Below, piece after piece: positions 18,321 through 26,070 of a stretch of 64,000 nt of DNA (the stretch's first letter is position 1; the number at the start of each line of letters is the position of its first letter). The stretch spans positions 3,698 through 67,697 of the forward strand of contig CAZRHR010000005.1 of NCBI GenBank assembly GCA_964599915.1, given 5' to 3'. Source of the DNA: CAZRHR01 sp964599915. Its GTDB lineage: Bacteria > Bacteroidota > Bacteroidia > CAIKAF01. The position numbers were made by a program, and so were the translations under genes. The notes beneath the pieces were generated by a model, which worked only from the letters and a program-made list of their open reading frames with translations, searched no databases and was not told the DNA's origin.

Positions 18321-19661
18321 ATGCGGCTCGGTCTGTCTTTCAAAATACTTTTGTGGGTATTGGTTTTCCCTTTGTTGGGGATGGCTCAGTCGCGCAGTGG
18401 TTTGGAGAAGAAAAGAAAACGCCTTCAGCAGGATATCCACTACACCAATAAGCTTTTACGCGAGAACAAGAAAAAGCAAGAAGCCTCTACGGCCCAGCTT
18501 CAAAAAATTGCGTTGAATATTCAGCGGCGCACCGAGCTAATGGGCACCTTGGAAAAGGAACTTTCCTTGATGGAAAGAGAGATTGATAGCACATTGAAAG
18601 AGATTCAGCAGCTGGAAACAGGGCTCGAAAGGCTTAAGAAGGATTATGCCGCTTTGGTGCGGCGCACCTATATTTATGGTAAAACCCATCACCGTTGGGT
18701 TCGGATTCTTTCGTCTCAGGGTATGGGCGAGGCGCTTCGCAGGACGGCCTATTTCGAGCGGATGGAGGAAGTGCGGCGTTCGAAAGCCATTCACGTGCGT
18801 CAGATGCGGGATACCCTTGCGCAAAGGGTGAATCAATTGGAACAAATTCGGATAGAAAAGACCGGAACTTTGGAAGAAATGTCTGCACAAGCTGCTGCGC
18901 TGGCGGCCGAAAAGACGGAGAAAGAAAGACAGGTGGTGGCTTTGCGCGCCAAAGAGGGTGAGCTTATGGCGGCTATTCGTAAAAAGCAGGCTGAATCTGA
19001 ACAACTTTCCAGAAAGATTAATGAAATTATTCAGCGTGAAATAGCCGAGGCTCGAAGAAAAGCGGAGGCAGAAGCCAAGCGAAAAGCTGAAGCGGAGGCC
19101 AAAAGGAGAGCCGAAATGGAGAGGGCACGTGCCAATTCCACATCAGGGACGGGCAATACCACGACCTCTTCCACACCATCCGGCGGATCTTCTTCCCGGC
19201 CAACGGCGCCCCCGTCCCTCACGGAAACGCCTGAAAGTGCAGCTTTGTCCCGTGATTTTTCTTCCAACCGTGGCAAACTCCCTTGGCCGGTGGAAAAGGG
19301 AGTGATTACCGGAAAGTTTGGGAGACATCCCCATCCTGTTTTTTCTCATGTAGAAATACAGCGCGACGGCGTTGATATCAGCACGGAGCGCGGCGCCGGT
19401 GTACGGGCAGTGTTTAGAGGAGAGGTTTCCACGGTAATTCGTATGCCGGGTTACGAACATGTGGTGATACTTCGGCATGGACAGTATATGAGTGTTTATG
19501 GAAACTTAGCCTCAGTGAGCGTGAAAAAGGGGGATGTACTACAAACCCGACAAAAAATGGGCGTGGCGTATGAAGATGAGTCTTCCGGTCGAACCCAAGT
19601 ACATTTTCGCGTCATGGCGGGAGAAGTGGCGGAAAACCCCGAACTTTGGCTTGCCAGATAA
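18321..19661 (+). CDS. EnvC-like murein hydrolase activator (degenerate M23 domain)
   Basis: A 446-residue periplasmic protein. A signal peptide (to about residue 22, LGMAQ) precedes a long coiled coil (about 25-250) rich in Glu, Lys and Gln, which continues as an Ala/Glu/Lys helix (EAEAKRKAEAEAKRRAEME). A Ser/Thr/Pro linker and a C-terminal LytM/M23 domain (about 325-446) follow. The zinc ligands of active M23 enzymes are changed: the usual His of the HNGxD motif is Arg in QRDGVDI, and the usual HxH reads QVHF. This matches EnvC/NlpD-type proteins that activate amidases instead of cutting peptidoglycan. The likely role is control of septal peptidoglycan splitting. It is followed after seven bases by a small tail-anchored protein gene. 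Confidence 0.88.
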   Translation: MRLGLSFKILLWVLVFPLLGMAQSRSGLEKKRKRLQQDIHYTNKLLRENKKKQEASTAQLQKIALNIQRRTELMGTLEKELSLMEREIDSTLKEIQQLETGLERLKKDYAALVRRTYIYGKTHHRWVRILSSQGMGEALRRTAYFERMEEVRRSKAIHVRQMRDTLAQRVNQLEQIRIEKTGTLEEMSAQAAALAAEKTEKERQVVALRAKEGELMAAIRKKQAESEQLSRKINEIIQREIAEARRKAEAEAKRKAEAEAKRRAEMERARANSTSGTGNTTTSSTPSGGSSSRPTAPPSLTETPESAALSRDFSSNRGKLPWPVEKGVITGKFGRHPHPVFSHVEIQRDGVDISTERGAGVRAVFRGEVSTVIRMPGYEHVVILRHGQYMSVYGNLASVSVKKGDVLQTRQKMGVAYEDESSGRTQVHFRVMAGEVAENPELWLAR

Positions 19662-19668
19662 GTATCTT

Positions 19669-19992
19669 ATGGACATTGAAGTTTTTGAACAACGCCTCGA
19701 GCAATTGGATAAAGATGCTCTTGTCACTTTTGTCATTCGCAGGCAACACCAGTTTTCACCTGAGGAAAAAGAAGTGGTTCAACGCTTGGTATCGGCCAAA
19801 CTGCCTCCCGATGTTTGGCAAGTTCACGTTGAGAAACTTCGAAGAGATGGTGTGGATTTAACGCCCTTACATAAGCCCAAGCTATCCACCCCAAAAACGT
19901 CCAACACCAACAATCCCCTCATGATATGGTTGCTTATTTTTTCCTTGGTGGTGGGTTTGGGTGCGCTTGTGTATTCTTCTGTATTTCGGTGA
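19669..19992 (+). CDS. Small tail-anchored membrane protein, unknown function
   Basis: A 107-residue protein from the ATG at 19669. The longer frame starting at 19534 would overlap the EnvC-like gene by 128 bases and is not needed. Residues 1-65 look helical and charged (MDIEVFEQRLEQLDKDALVT, FSPEEKEVVQRLVSAKLP). A Pro/Thr/Asn linker follows, and then one C-terminal transmembrane helix (about 84-104, IWLLIFSLVVGLGALVY). The topology predicts a cytoplasmic head anchored in the inner membrane. It is probably co-transcribed with the EnvC-like gene, which hints at a cell-envelope or division role, but I do not recognise the family. Confidence 0.65.
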   Translation: MDIEVFEQRLEQLDKDALVTFVIRRQHQFSPEEKEVVQRLVSAKLPPDVWQVHVEKLRRDGVDLTPLHKPKLSTPKTSNTNNPLMIWLLIFSLVVGLGALVYSSVFR

Positions 19993-20019
19993 TTTTTTCT
20001 CATTCCCGATTTTTAACAT

Positions 20020-20056
20020 AAAAAGAAACGCCCGTAGTAAACGGGCGTTTCTTTTT
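20020..20056. terminator. Bidirectional intrinsic terminator
   Basis: A perfect 16-base stem (AAAAAGAAACGCCCGT / ACGGGCGTTTCTTTTT) encloses a five-base loop agtaa, with T runs on both strands. It lies between the convergent small membrane protein gene and the LysR gene and serves both. Confidence 0.93.
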
Positions 20057-20066
20057 AGCTCATGAT

Positions 20067-20990
20067 TTATTGCCACACGGACACATCTTCATTGTACCAA
20101 GAGAAATGACGCTGCATAATGGCGTCTTTTTCCGAACGGATATAATCTATAAAGGCTTTTCCTACGGGCGATAATTTTTTGTTTTTTAGCCATACCAGAC
20201 GCCATTCAGAAGTAAGGGGCAGGCCGGGGTAAGGGATAATTTTTATTTCGTGGTTGGCCAACTCGTTGTGTAAACCAATCAGGGGAAGAATGGAGTAGCC
20301 CAACCCAGCGATAATGGCTTGCTTTACTGCTTCATTGGAGGTAAGCTCAAGACGTTTGCGGGTATGTAATCCGGATTGCTTTAAGAAGCGTTCCATTTCT
20401 AGGCGCGTGGCAGAGCCTTCCTCCCGGTAAATCATGGGGACTTGGTTGAGTGGGGGAGGTGTATTAGACGCTTCTTTTCCTCCGACCAGATAGAGCTTAT
20501 TCTGAACAAGCACCTCGGATTCTACGGCAAAATTATCGGGGATCATAGAAAGCAAAGCAAACTCTACTTCGTGTTTTTTCAACGTATCTACTACGTTGAC
20601 CTTATTGCCTACGTCTAAGGTCAGGTCGATGCCGGGGTTTTGTTGAATGAAGCCGGATATAAAGGCAGGTAACACATATTTTCCGGTAGAGGCGGTGGAA
20701 ATGGTGAGGCGTCCGGATAGGATTCCTTTGTAAGCTAAGGTTTTATAGTTGATGGCCTGTACTTCATTCAAAATTCGTTCTGCCATTTCGGCCACTTCCA
20801 TACCAAAATCAGTGATATAAATCTGTCTGCCACGAATACCGGTTAGGGGTATATCAAATTGTTCTTGAAAGTTTTTCAATTGAATAGATACAGCCGGCTG
20901 GGTCATGTGTAAAATTTCTGCCGCACGGGTGATGCTTTTATGCTGAACGACCTTTAGAAATACATCAAGTTGGTGTAAAGTATAGTGCAT
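20067..20990 (-). CDS. LysR-family transcriptional regulator
   Basis: A 307-residue DNA-binding regulator. The N-terminal winged helix-turn-helix is clear (LHQLDVFLKVVQHKSITRAA, HMTQPAVSIQLKNFQEQF), followed by the LysR linker helix and a periplasmic-binding-protein-like effector domain (GRLTISTASTGKYVLPAF, GLGYSILPLIGL). The CbbR/CysB-like subtype is a fair guess from the effector region but the ligand is unknown. Unusually there is no divergent target gene: the upstream gene pheT points the same way. A 16-base perfect palindrome 95 bases upstream may be an autoregulatory site. Confidence 0.9.
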   Translation of the reverse strand: MHYTLHQLDVFLKVVQHKSITRAAEILHMTQPAVSIQLKNFQEQFDIPLTGIRGRQIYITDFGMEVAEMAERILNEVQAINYKTLAYKGILSGRLTISTASTGKYVLPAFISGFIQQNPGIDLTLDVGNKVNVVDTLKKHEVEFALLSMIPDNFAVESEVLVQNKLYLVGGKEASNTPPPLNQVPMIYREEGSATRLEMERFLKQSGLHTRKRLELTSNEAVKQAIIAGLGYSILPLIGLHNELANHEIKIIPYPGLPLTSEWRLVWLKNKKLSPVGKAFIDYIRSEKDAIMQRHFSWYNEDVSVWQ

Positions 20991-21224
20991 GATGTTTTAT
21001 TTTTTGTTCCATTTGTTATAACTGAAATTTATATTTAATGTTCATATGTATCGCTATAATTTATATTATTTTTTGCTATTTAATTTTTATTGGCCAATAA
21101 ATTATTTAAAATCAATATTTTATAGTTATTTGTTTTTTGAAATAATTTCCGTTTGAAATGATGTTTTTTCACTCTCTGATTATGATGTGGCATTTTTTTA
21201 TAATGTTTAGCTTATGTTTTTTTT
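20991..21224. other. Very AT-rich intergenic region upstream of the LysR gene
   Basis: This stretch has long T and A runs and no open frame of interest. It contains the perfect palindrome TTTATTGGCCAATAAA at 21086-21101. No perfect TAnnTTTG box is found on the minus strand; TAAATTTC is the nearest. Confidence 0.5.
21086..21101. promoter_or_regulatory. 16-base perfect palindrome, candidate operator
   Basis: TTTATTGGCCAATAAA is its own reverse complement and begins 95 bases upstream of the LysR start codon. Its GC core in very AT-rich surroundings makes it a candidate binding site for the LysR protein itself or another dimeric regulator. Confidence 0.35.
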
Positions 21225-21269
21225 TAAAAAAAAGTAAACCCTAGCACACTTTTAAAATGGCTAGGGTTT
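21225..21269 (-). terminator. Intrinsic terminator of pheT
   Basis: On the minus strand a 10-base stem (AAACCCTAGC / GCTAGGGTTT, 14-base loop) is followed by AC and a run of T residues. It lies about 27 bases after the pheT stop codon. Confidence 0.8.
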
Positions 21270-21296
21270 GTTGTATGATGTCTCTACTGACCCGAA

Positions 21297-23738
21297 CTAA
21301 CTTCGTAAATGCACTCCTGCTTCTTCCTTTAACAGTGCCATGATATTTTTCATTAATTCTTCCACTTCTTCTTCTCTCAAAGTCCTGGAAGCATCTTCAA
21401 ATTGAAGGGATAGGGCATACGAGGAATGATTTTCGGGAATACCTTTGCCTGTATACACATCAAAAACTTCCAATGCAGAAAGCAGTTTACGTGCTTTTTT
21501 ACGGATGATCCGATCGAGTTGTTCAAATGAAATCTCGTTGGGGACGAGCAAGGCGATATCTCTTCGAATTCCCGGGAATTTAGAAATTTCCATGTAGGTT
21601 TTGGGTCCGCTTGCTCCCCAAGAAACGGCTTCATCCCAGCAAATTTCAGCCAGCCACACCGGTTGCTTTATATCGAAGGATTTGAGCAGTTTTGTTGTGG
21701 GGGCGTAGATGCTGGCCAATCTTTGGCCTCTGGTGTCTAAGTGCCATACCCCTTGAAAAGCTTCCGTGGAAGCGCCGGTAGTGGTGGTTTCAACTTCAAT
21801 TCCAAGGTGCGATAGTACACTTTCCACCAGACCTTTGATGTCGAAAAATCCGGTTTCATGGGGTTTCTGCTGCCATTGCATGGGTGCGTGCAAACCGGAC
21901 AGCAGTATGCCTAACCTTTTCTTTTCTACATAATGTCCTTCTTGTCCTTGCGTGGCGCGTTGGTAGGTTTTTCCCAGTTCAAACAGAGGTAAATGCAATT
22001 GCCGGTGGGAGATGTTGTGGGAGGCCACTTGCAGCATGGAGAGTTTTAAATCCGGACGCATGAGATCCAGGTCGCGGCTCAAAGGATTGGCCAAGCGCAC
22101 CCAATTTTCTTCTGGTTCCGTTTGCAAAACCATCATTTTTTCCGAAGAAACCAAGGATAAGGTCACCATTTCACTAAGGCCCTTGGCGGAAAGGAGATGC
22201 TTTACCTGAATTTCTTTGTTAAAGTCCCCTTCTTTTTTCTGCAATGGAATATTGGCCATGAGTGCTTTTCCAAGCGGAATACGGTCGAATCCGGCAATCC
22301 GAATAACCTCTTCTGCTAAATCGGCCGGTCTGCTTACATCGGGTTTGAAACCGGGGACGGTGACTTCTCGGCTTTTGCCGGTCTCTTTTACCTGAAAACC
22401 TAGGCTTTGTAGGATGTTGACCTCTTCCTCTGGGGAAAAGTAAACGCCAGCCAATTTTGAAATATAGTCTGGCAACAAAGTGATTTTTTTAGGCTGGGGC
22501 ATGTCCTGCGAAAACTGCTCTTGCACCGCCAAACAGGTTCCTCCTGCGTAAGTTTGAATTAACTGTGCTGCCAAGTACAGGGCTTGTGGAATGGCAAAAG
22601 GGTTAGCGCCTCTTTCAAAGCGAAAGCTGGCGTCGGTATGCAAGCCGTGTCTTTTGGCCATTTTTCGGGTGACGCCCGGATGAAACCATGCGGATTCCAG
22701 AAAAATATCGGTGGTTTCGGTGCTTACACCAGATTCTGCGCCTCCAAAAACTCCTGCGAGACAAAGGGGCTTTTCTACATCGGCAATGACAAGGTCTTCC
22801 TCATGCAGGGTTCTTTCTACCTCGTCTAAGGTGGTCAAGACTTCTCCCGCTTTGGCTCGGCGCACCTTAATGATTTGTCCTTTAATTTTTTGGGCATCAA
22901 ATGCATGAAGGGGGTGTCCAAGGAGCAACATCACATAATTGGTGACGTCCACCACATTGTTAATAGATTTTACCCCAAGACTGGTCAATCTATGTTTCAA
23001 AGCGTCCGGAGACGGCCCTACTTTTACGCCTTTCAGTGTGAGTCCTGCATACCTTACACATGCACTTTCATCTAAAATTTGTACCGGAATACCCGTTTCC
23101 TTGTTTTGGGAAGGCGCAGGCACCTCAGGTTCTGAAAAATGGTGTTTTCGTTTTTGTTGTTGAAGCCACGCAGCCACATCTCTTGCAGCTCCAATATGGC
23201 AGCTAGCATCAACGCGGTTTGGGGTGATGTTAATTTCTAAAATCGTATCCTGTGTCACTTCAAATACGACTGCAGCAGGTGTTCCTGCGGTCCAATGGTC
23301 AGGCAAAACCATAATACCATCGTGGCTTTGACCGAGTCCAATTTCGTCTTCGGCACAAATCATTCCATGGGACGGTACCCCACGGATTTTAGCAGCTTTA
23401 ATGACCAACGGCGTTTCGGCACCTGTTGGATAGAGTGTGGCGCCGGGCAAAGCCACCACTACAGTTTGGCCCGCGGCCACATTGCTGGCACCACATACAA
23501 TGGTTTGTACTTCTTCAGCACTAACTTGTACTTCACATACTTGCAAGCGATCCGCATCCGGATGCTTGGCTACGGATTGAACTTTCCCAACCACCACGCC
23601 TTGGAGCCCTCCTTCAAGAGAAGAATAGGTTTGGATATCTTCTACTTCTAGCCCCGTGCGGGTAAGGATATCTGATACTTCTTCTGCTGAAAGGGAAAGG
23701 CCTAGCAGATCATTTAACCATTGAAGGGAAAGTTTCAT
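21297..23738 (-). CDS. pheT: Phenylalanyl-tRNA synthetase beta subunit
   Basis: An 813-residue subunit of the alpha2beta2 PheRS. I start at ATG 23738 (MKLSLQWLNDLL), the standard PheT N-terminus; the longer frame from 23783 adds 15 unlikely residues. Domains in order are an N-terminal OB-fold tRNA-binding domain (about 40-150, VVVGKVQSVAKHPDADRL), the B3/4 editing domain (SLGVKSINNVVDVTNYV), B5 (about 400-480), the catalytic-like core, and the C-terminal anticodon-binding FDX-ACB domain (SKFPGIRRDIALLVP). The alpha subunit gene pheS is not adjacent, so the two subunits are encoded apart in this genome. A near-consensus box TATTTTTA lies about 35 bases upstream. Confidence 0.96.
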   Translation of the reverse strand: MKLSLQWLNDLLGLSLSAEEVSDILTRTGLEVEDIQTYSSLEGGLQGVVVGKVQSVAKHPDADRLQVCEVQVSAEEVQTIVCGASNVAAGQTVVVALPGATLYPTGAETPLVIKAAKIRGVPSHGMICAEDEIGLGQSHDGIMVLPDHWTAGTPAAVVFEVTQDTILEINITPNRVDASCHIGAARDVAAWLQQQKRKHHFSEPEVPAPSQNKETGIPVQILDESACVRYAGLTLKGVKVGPSPDALKHRLTSLGVKSINNVVDVTNYVMLLLGHPLHAFDAQKIKGQIIKVRRAKAGEVLTTLDEVERTLHEEDLVIADVEKPLCLAGVFGGAESGVSTETTDIFLESAWFHPGVTRKMAKRHGLHTDASFRFERGANPFAIPQALYLAAQLIQTYAGGTCLAVQEQFSQDMPQPKKITLLPDYISKLAGVYFSPEEEVNILQSLGFQVKETGKSREVTVPGFKPDVSRPADLAEEVIRIAGFDRIPLGKALMANIPLQKKEGDFNKEIQVKHLLSAKGLSEMVTLSLVSSEKMMVLQTEPEENWVRLANPLSRDLDLMRPDLKLSMLQVASHNISHRQLHLPLFELGKTYQRATQGQEGHYVEKKRLGILLSGLHAPMQWQQKPHETGFFDIKGLVESVLSHLGIEVETTTTGASTEAFQGVWHLDTRGQRLASIYAPTTKLLKSFDIKQPVWLAEICWDEAVSWGASGPKTYMEISKFPGIRRDIALLVPNEISFEQLDRIIRKKARKLLSALEVFDVYTGKGIPENHSSYALSLQFEDASRTLREEEVEELMKNIMALLKEEAGVHLRS

Positions 23739-23829
23739 AAGCGTTTTTCGCTGTAAAATTTTTGCGCCTGTAAAAATACGCATGGAAATGGCAGTTCCAA
23801 CCTAATTCCTGTTTATTCGCCGAAGTGTT

Positions 23830-23837
23830 TAAGTTTG
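23830..23837 (+). promoter_or_regulatory. TAnnTTTG -7 box of the symporter operon
   Basis: TAAGTTTG is followed by taat and the ATG at 23842. It is a perfect match with four-base spacing, as for metG and gmhA. Confidence 0.6.
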
Positions 23838-23841
23838 TAAT

Positions 23842-25155
23842 ATGGGTGATAAAAAAAGAAAAGCCAGATTTCTGGCCTTGCATTGGCAAATTTTGATTGG
23901 AATGGCCCTTGGACTGGGCTGGAGTCTTGTGGCAGTGCGCCTTGGTTGGCAAGAATGGACTTTGGATTGGATCAAACCCTTTGGTACCATATTTATGCGT
24001 ATGCTCAAAATGGTTGCGGTTCCTTTGGTTTTGGTTTCACTTATTCAGGGTGTAGGTAGCCTGGCCGACCTCAGTGCATTGTCTCGCATGGGTTTGAAAA
24101 CGGTAGGGCTGTACATGTTTACAACCGTGGTGGCTATTTCTTTAGGTTTGGGTTTGAGTGTGGCTTTTGAGCCGGGAAAGGCGTTATCCCCACAAACACG
24201 AGAACAACTGCTTGAAAAATATGGCCAAGGCTTGGTGGAAAAGCAAACCCAAATGGCCCAACAAGATTCCGGGCCGCTTCAGTTTTTGGTGGATTTGGTT
24301 CCAGAGAATTTTTTCAAAGCCACTTCCGATAATACATTCATGCTTCAAGTGATTGTATTTGCCTTATTTTTTGGGGTTGCTTTGATCATGGTTCCGCGCG
24401 AAAGAGTGCAAGTGGTAAGAGATTTTTTTGATGGGGCCAATGACATCATTTTAAAAATGGTGGATTTAATTATGTTGTATGCTCCTATTGGTGTTACAGG
24501 ACTTATGGCGGGCGTTTTGGTAGAAATTTCAGGAAATGACCCAAGCGCCATGTCCGGCATTTTATGGAGCCTCTTAGGCTACTCACTTACCGTAGTGCTT
24601 GGACTTTTTTTATTGATTTTTGGCGTGTATCCTATGCTTCTTTTGGCGTTTTTACCCTCTTATCGAAACTGGGAAAAGATACGCCAGTTTTATGCGGCCT
24701 TAATGCCGGTACAGATGCTTGCGTTTTCTACGTCCAGCAGTGCGGCCACCCTGCCGCTGAACATGGAGCGGTGTGAAGAAACCCTTGGTTTGAAAAAGCA
24801 AACGGTGGGCTTTGTATTGCCTTTGGGTGCTACCATTAACATGGATGGTACGAGTTTGTACCAAGCCGTAGCGACCGTATTTATTGCCCAAGCTTTTGGA
24901 ATGGATTTGACCTTGGGTCAATTGGGCACCATTGTGCTTACCGCCGTTCTTGCTTCGGTGGGTTCTGCGGCTGTTCCGGGTGCCGGGATGGTGATGTTGG
25001 TGATTGTTTTGTCTTCTATAGGTTTAAGTGTAGAAGGCATATCATTGGTTATGGCCACGGACCGTATTTTAGATATGTTGCGAACTGTAGCCAATGTAAC
25101 CTCCGATGCCACAGTGGCTACGGTGGTAGATGCGGGAGAAAAAAACACGCCATGA
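23842..25155 (+). CDS. Dicarboxylate/amino acid:cation symporter (DAACS family)
   Basis: A 437-residue inner membrane transporter of the GltP/GltPh/EAAT family that imports acidic amino acids or C4-dicarboxylates with Na+ or H+. Family hallmarks are the serine-rich hairpin motif FSTSSSAATLPLNMERCE, the NMDGTSLYQAVATVFIAQ segment of TM7, and the re-entrant hairpin GSAAVPGAGMVML before the last helix, which carries DRILDMLRTVANVTSDA (the ligand-contacting Asp/Asn region). It is the first gene of a four-gene operon; its stop overlaps the next start as ATGA. Confidence 0.94.
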   Translation: MGDKKRKARFLALHWQILIGMALGLGWSLVAVRLGWQEWTLDWIKPFGTIFMRMLKMVAVPLVLVSLIQGVGSLADLSALSRMGLKTVGLYMFTTVVAISLGLGLSVAFEPGKALSPQTREQLLEKYGQGLVEKQTQMAQQDSGPLQFLVDLVPENFFKATSDNTFMLQVIVFALFFGVALIMVPRERVQVVRDFFDGANDIILKMVDLIMLYAPIGVTGLMAGVLVEISGNDPSAMSGILWSLLGYSLTVVLGLFLLIFGVYPMLLLAFLPSYRNWEKIRQFYAALMPVQMLAFSTSSSAATLPLNMERCEETLGLKKQTVGFVLPLGATINMDGTSLYQAVATVFIAQAFGMDLTLGQLGTIVLTAVLASVGSAAVPGAGMVMLVIVLSSIGLSVEGISLVMATDRILDMLRTVANVTSDATVATVVDAGEKNTP

Positions 25156-26066
25156 CAAGTATTCGTGCATGGTTGGTTCGCTTAAGTCTTCCTGCCTTGC
25201 GCATGACCGTGCAGCCCGAACGCAGGTCAGTAAGGGCCATGCGGGTTGGAATGGAGGGTTTTTTAAGTCGTTTTCCTAAACCTTCGCCTTTCATTGAAAC
25301 ACACTTTTCCTTGACCAATCTAGCGGGGAGAATGATACATAGCCATGCTTCTGCTTTTCCGCAGGTGGGCATACTTTATTTTCACGGGGGCGGTTATGCC
25401 ATGGGTTCCAGCCGCACCCATCGTTTTTTAGCTGCCAGATTGTCAGAGCGCTTAGGTGTTCCTGTCTTTTTACCCGATTATCGTTTAGCCCCTGAGCATC
25501 CCTTTCCGGCTGCGGTGGAAGATGCCGTGCTGGCCTGGCAGCAAATTCCAGCGGCTTATCCCCACCTTACCCATTGGTTGATAGGTGGTGATTCTGCGGG
25601 TGGAGGACTTGCTTTGGCTTTGCTTCAAGAAATCAGGAGATTAGGTCTTTGTTCTCCCATAGGTACGTTTTTATTTTCGCCTTGGGCAGATCTTTATTCA
25701 GGACATGCAGCACATAAAAAGTTGGAAAAAAAGGATCCTTACTTGGATGTGCCCATCATTCGGTCTTGGGGCATTCAATATGCGGGCGAACACATTGGAC
25801 ATCCTTTAGCTTCAGTAATTGGTGGAACTTACACGCAGGCCGGTCCGATTTTACTACAAGTGGGCACCCATGAAATCTTGTACCAGGATGCGTGTATGCT
25901 GCGGGATGTTTTGGAACATACGGTGGGTGTAGAACTCCAATTTTCACCATGGAAAGGAATGTTTCATGGATTTCAAATGTGTGAAGGATTTTTTCCCGAA
26001 GCAGGAAAAGCTTTAGATGAATTTGCCGTTTGGGCGCGACAGGTCATCCAAAAATCAGTATCTTAG
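25152..26066 (+). CDS. Alpha/beta hydrolase, hormone-sensitive-lipase type
   Basis: A 304-residue esterase/deacetylase-type enzyme. The oxyanion-hole motif is YFHGGGYAMGS (about residue 76) and the nucleophile elbow is GGDSAGGG (Ser near residue 148). The conserved substrate-side motif DYRLAPEHPFPAAVEDA follows the HGGG box, and the catalytic His is likely in MFHGFQM. No signal peptide is seen, so it probably acts in the cytoplasm. The start codon overlaps the symporter stop (ATGA), implying translational coupling. Family members hydrolyse short acyl esters; the natural substrate is unknown. Confidence 0.88.
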   Translation: MTSIRAWLVRLSLPALRMTVQPERRSVRAMRVGMEGFLSRFPKPSPFIETHFSLTNLAGRMIHSHASAFPQVGILYFHGGGYAMGSSRTHRFLAARLSERLGVPVFLPDYRLAPEHPFPAAVEDAVLAWQQIPAAYPHLTHWLIGGDSAGGGLALALLQEIRRLGLCSPIGTFLFSPWADLYSGHAAHKKLEKKDPYLDVPIIRSWGIQYAGEHIGHPLASVIGGTYTQAGPILLQVGTHEILYQDACMLRDVLEHTVGVELQFSPWKGMFHGFQMCEGFFPEAGKALDEFAVWARQVIQKSVS

Positions 26067-26070
26067 AACC

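Noticed and set aside
19534..19668. Small membrane protein starting inside the EnvC-like gene
   Set aside because: The 45 extra residues mirror the EnvC coding frame; the ATG at 19669 directly follows the EnvC stop.
20991..21224. tRNA or small RNA in the AT-rich gap
   Set aside because: No cloverleaf, T-loop sequence or GC-rich stem beyond the palindrome and the pheT terminator is visible.
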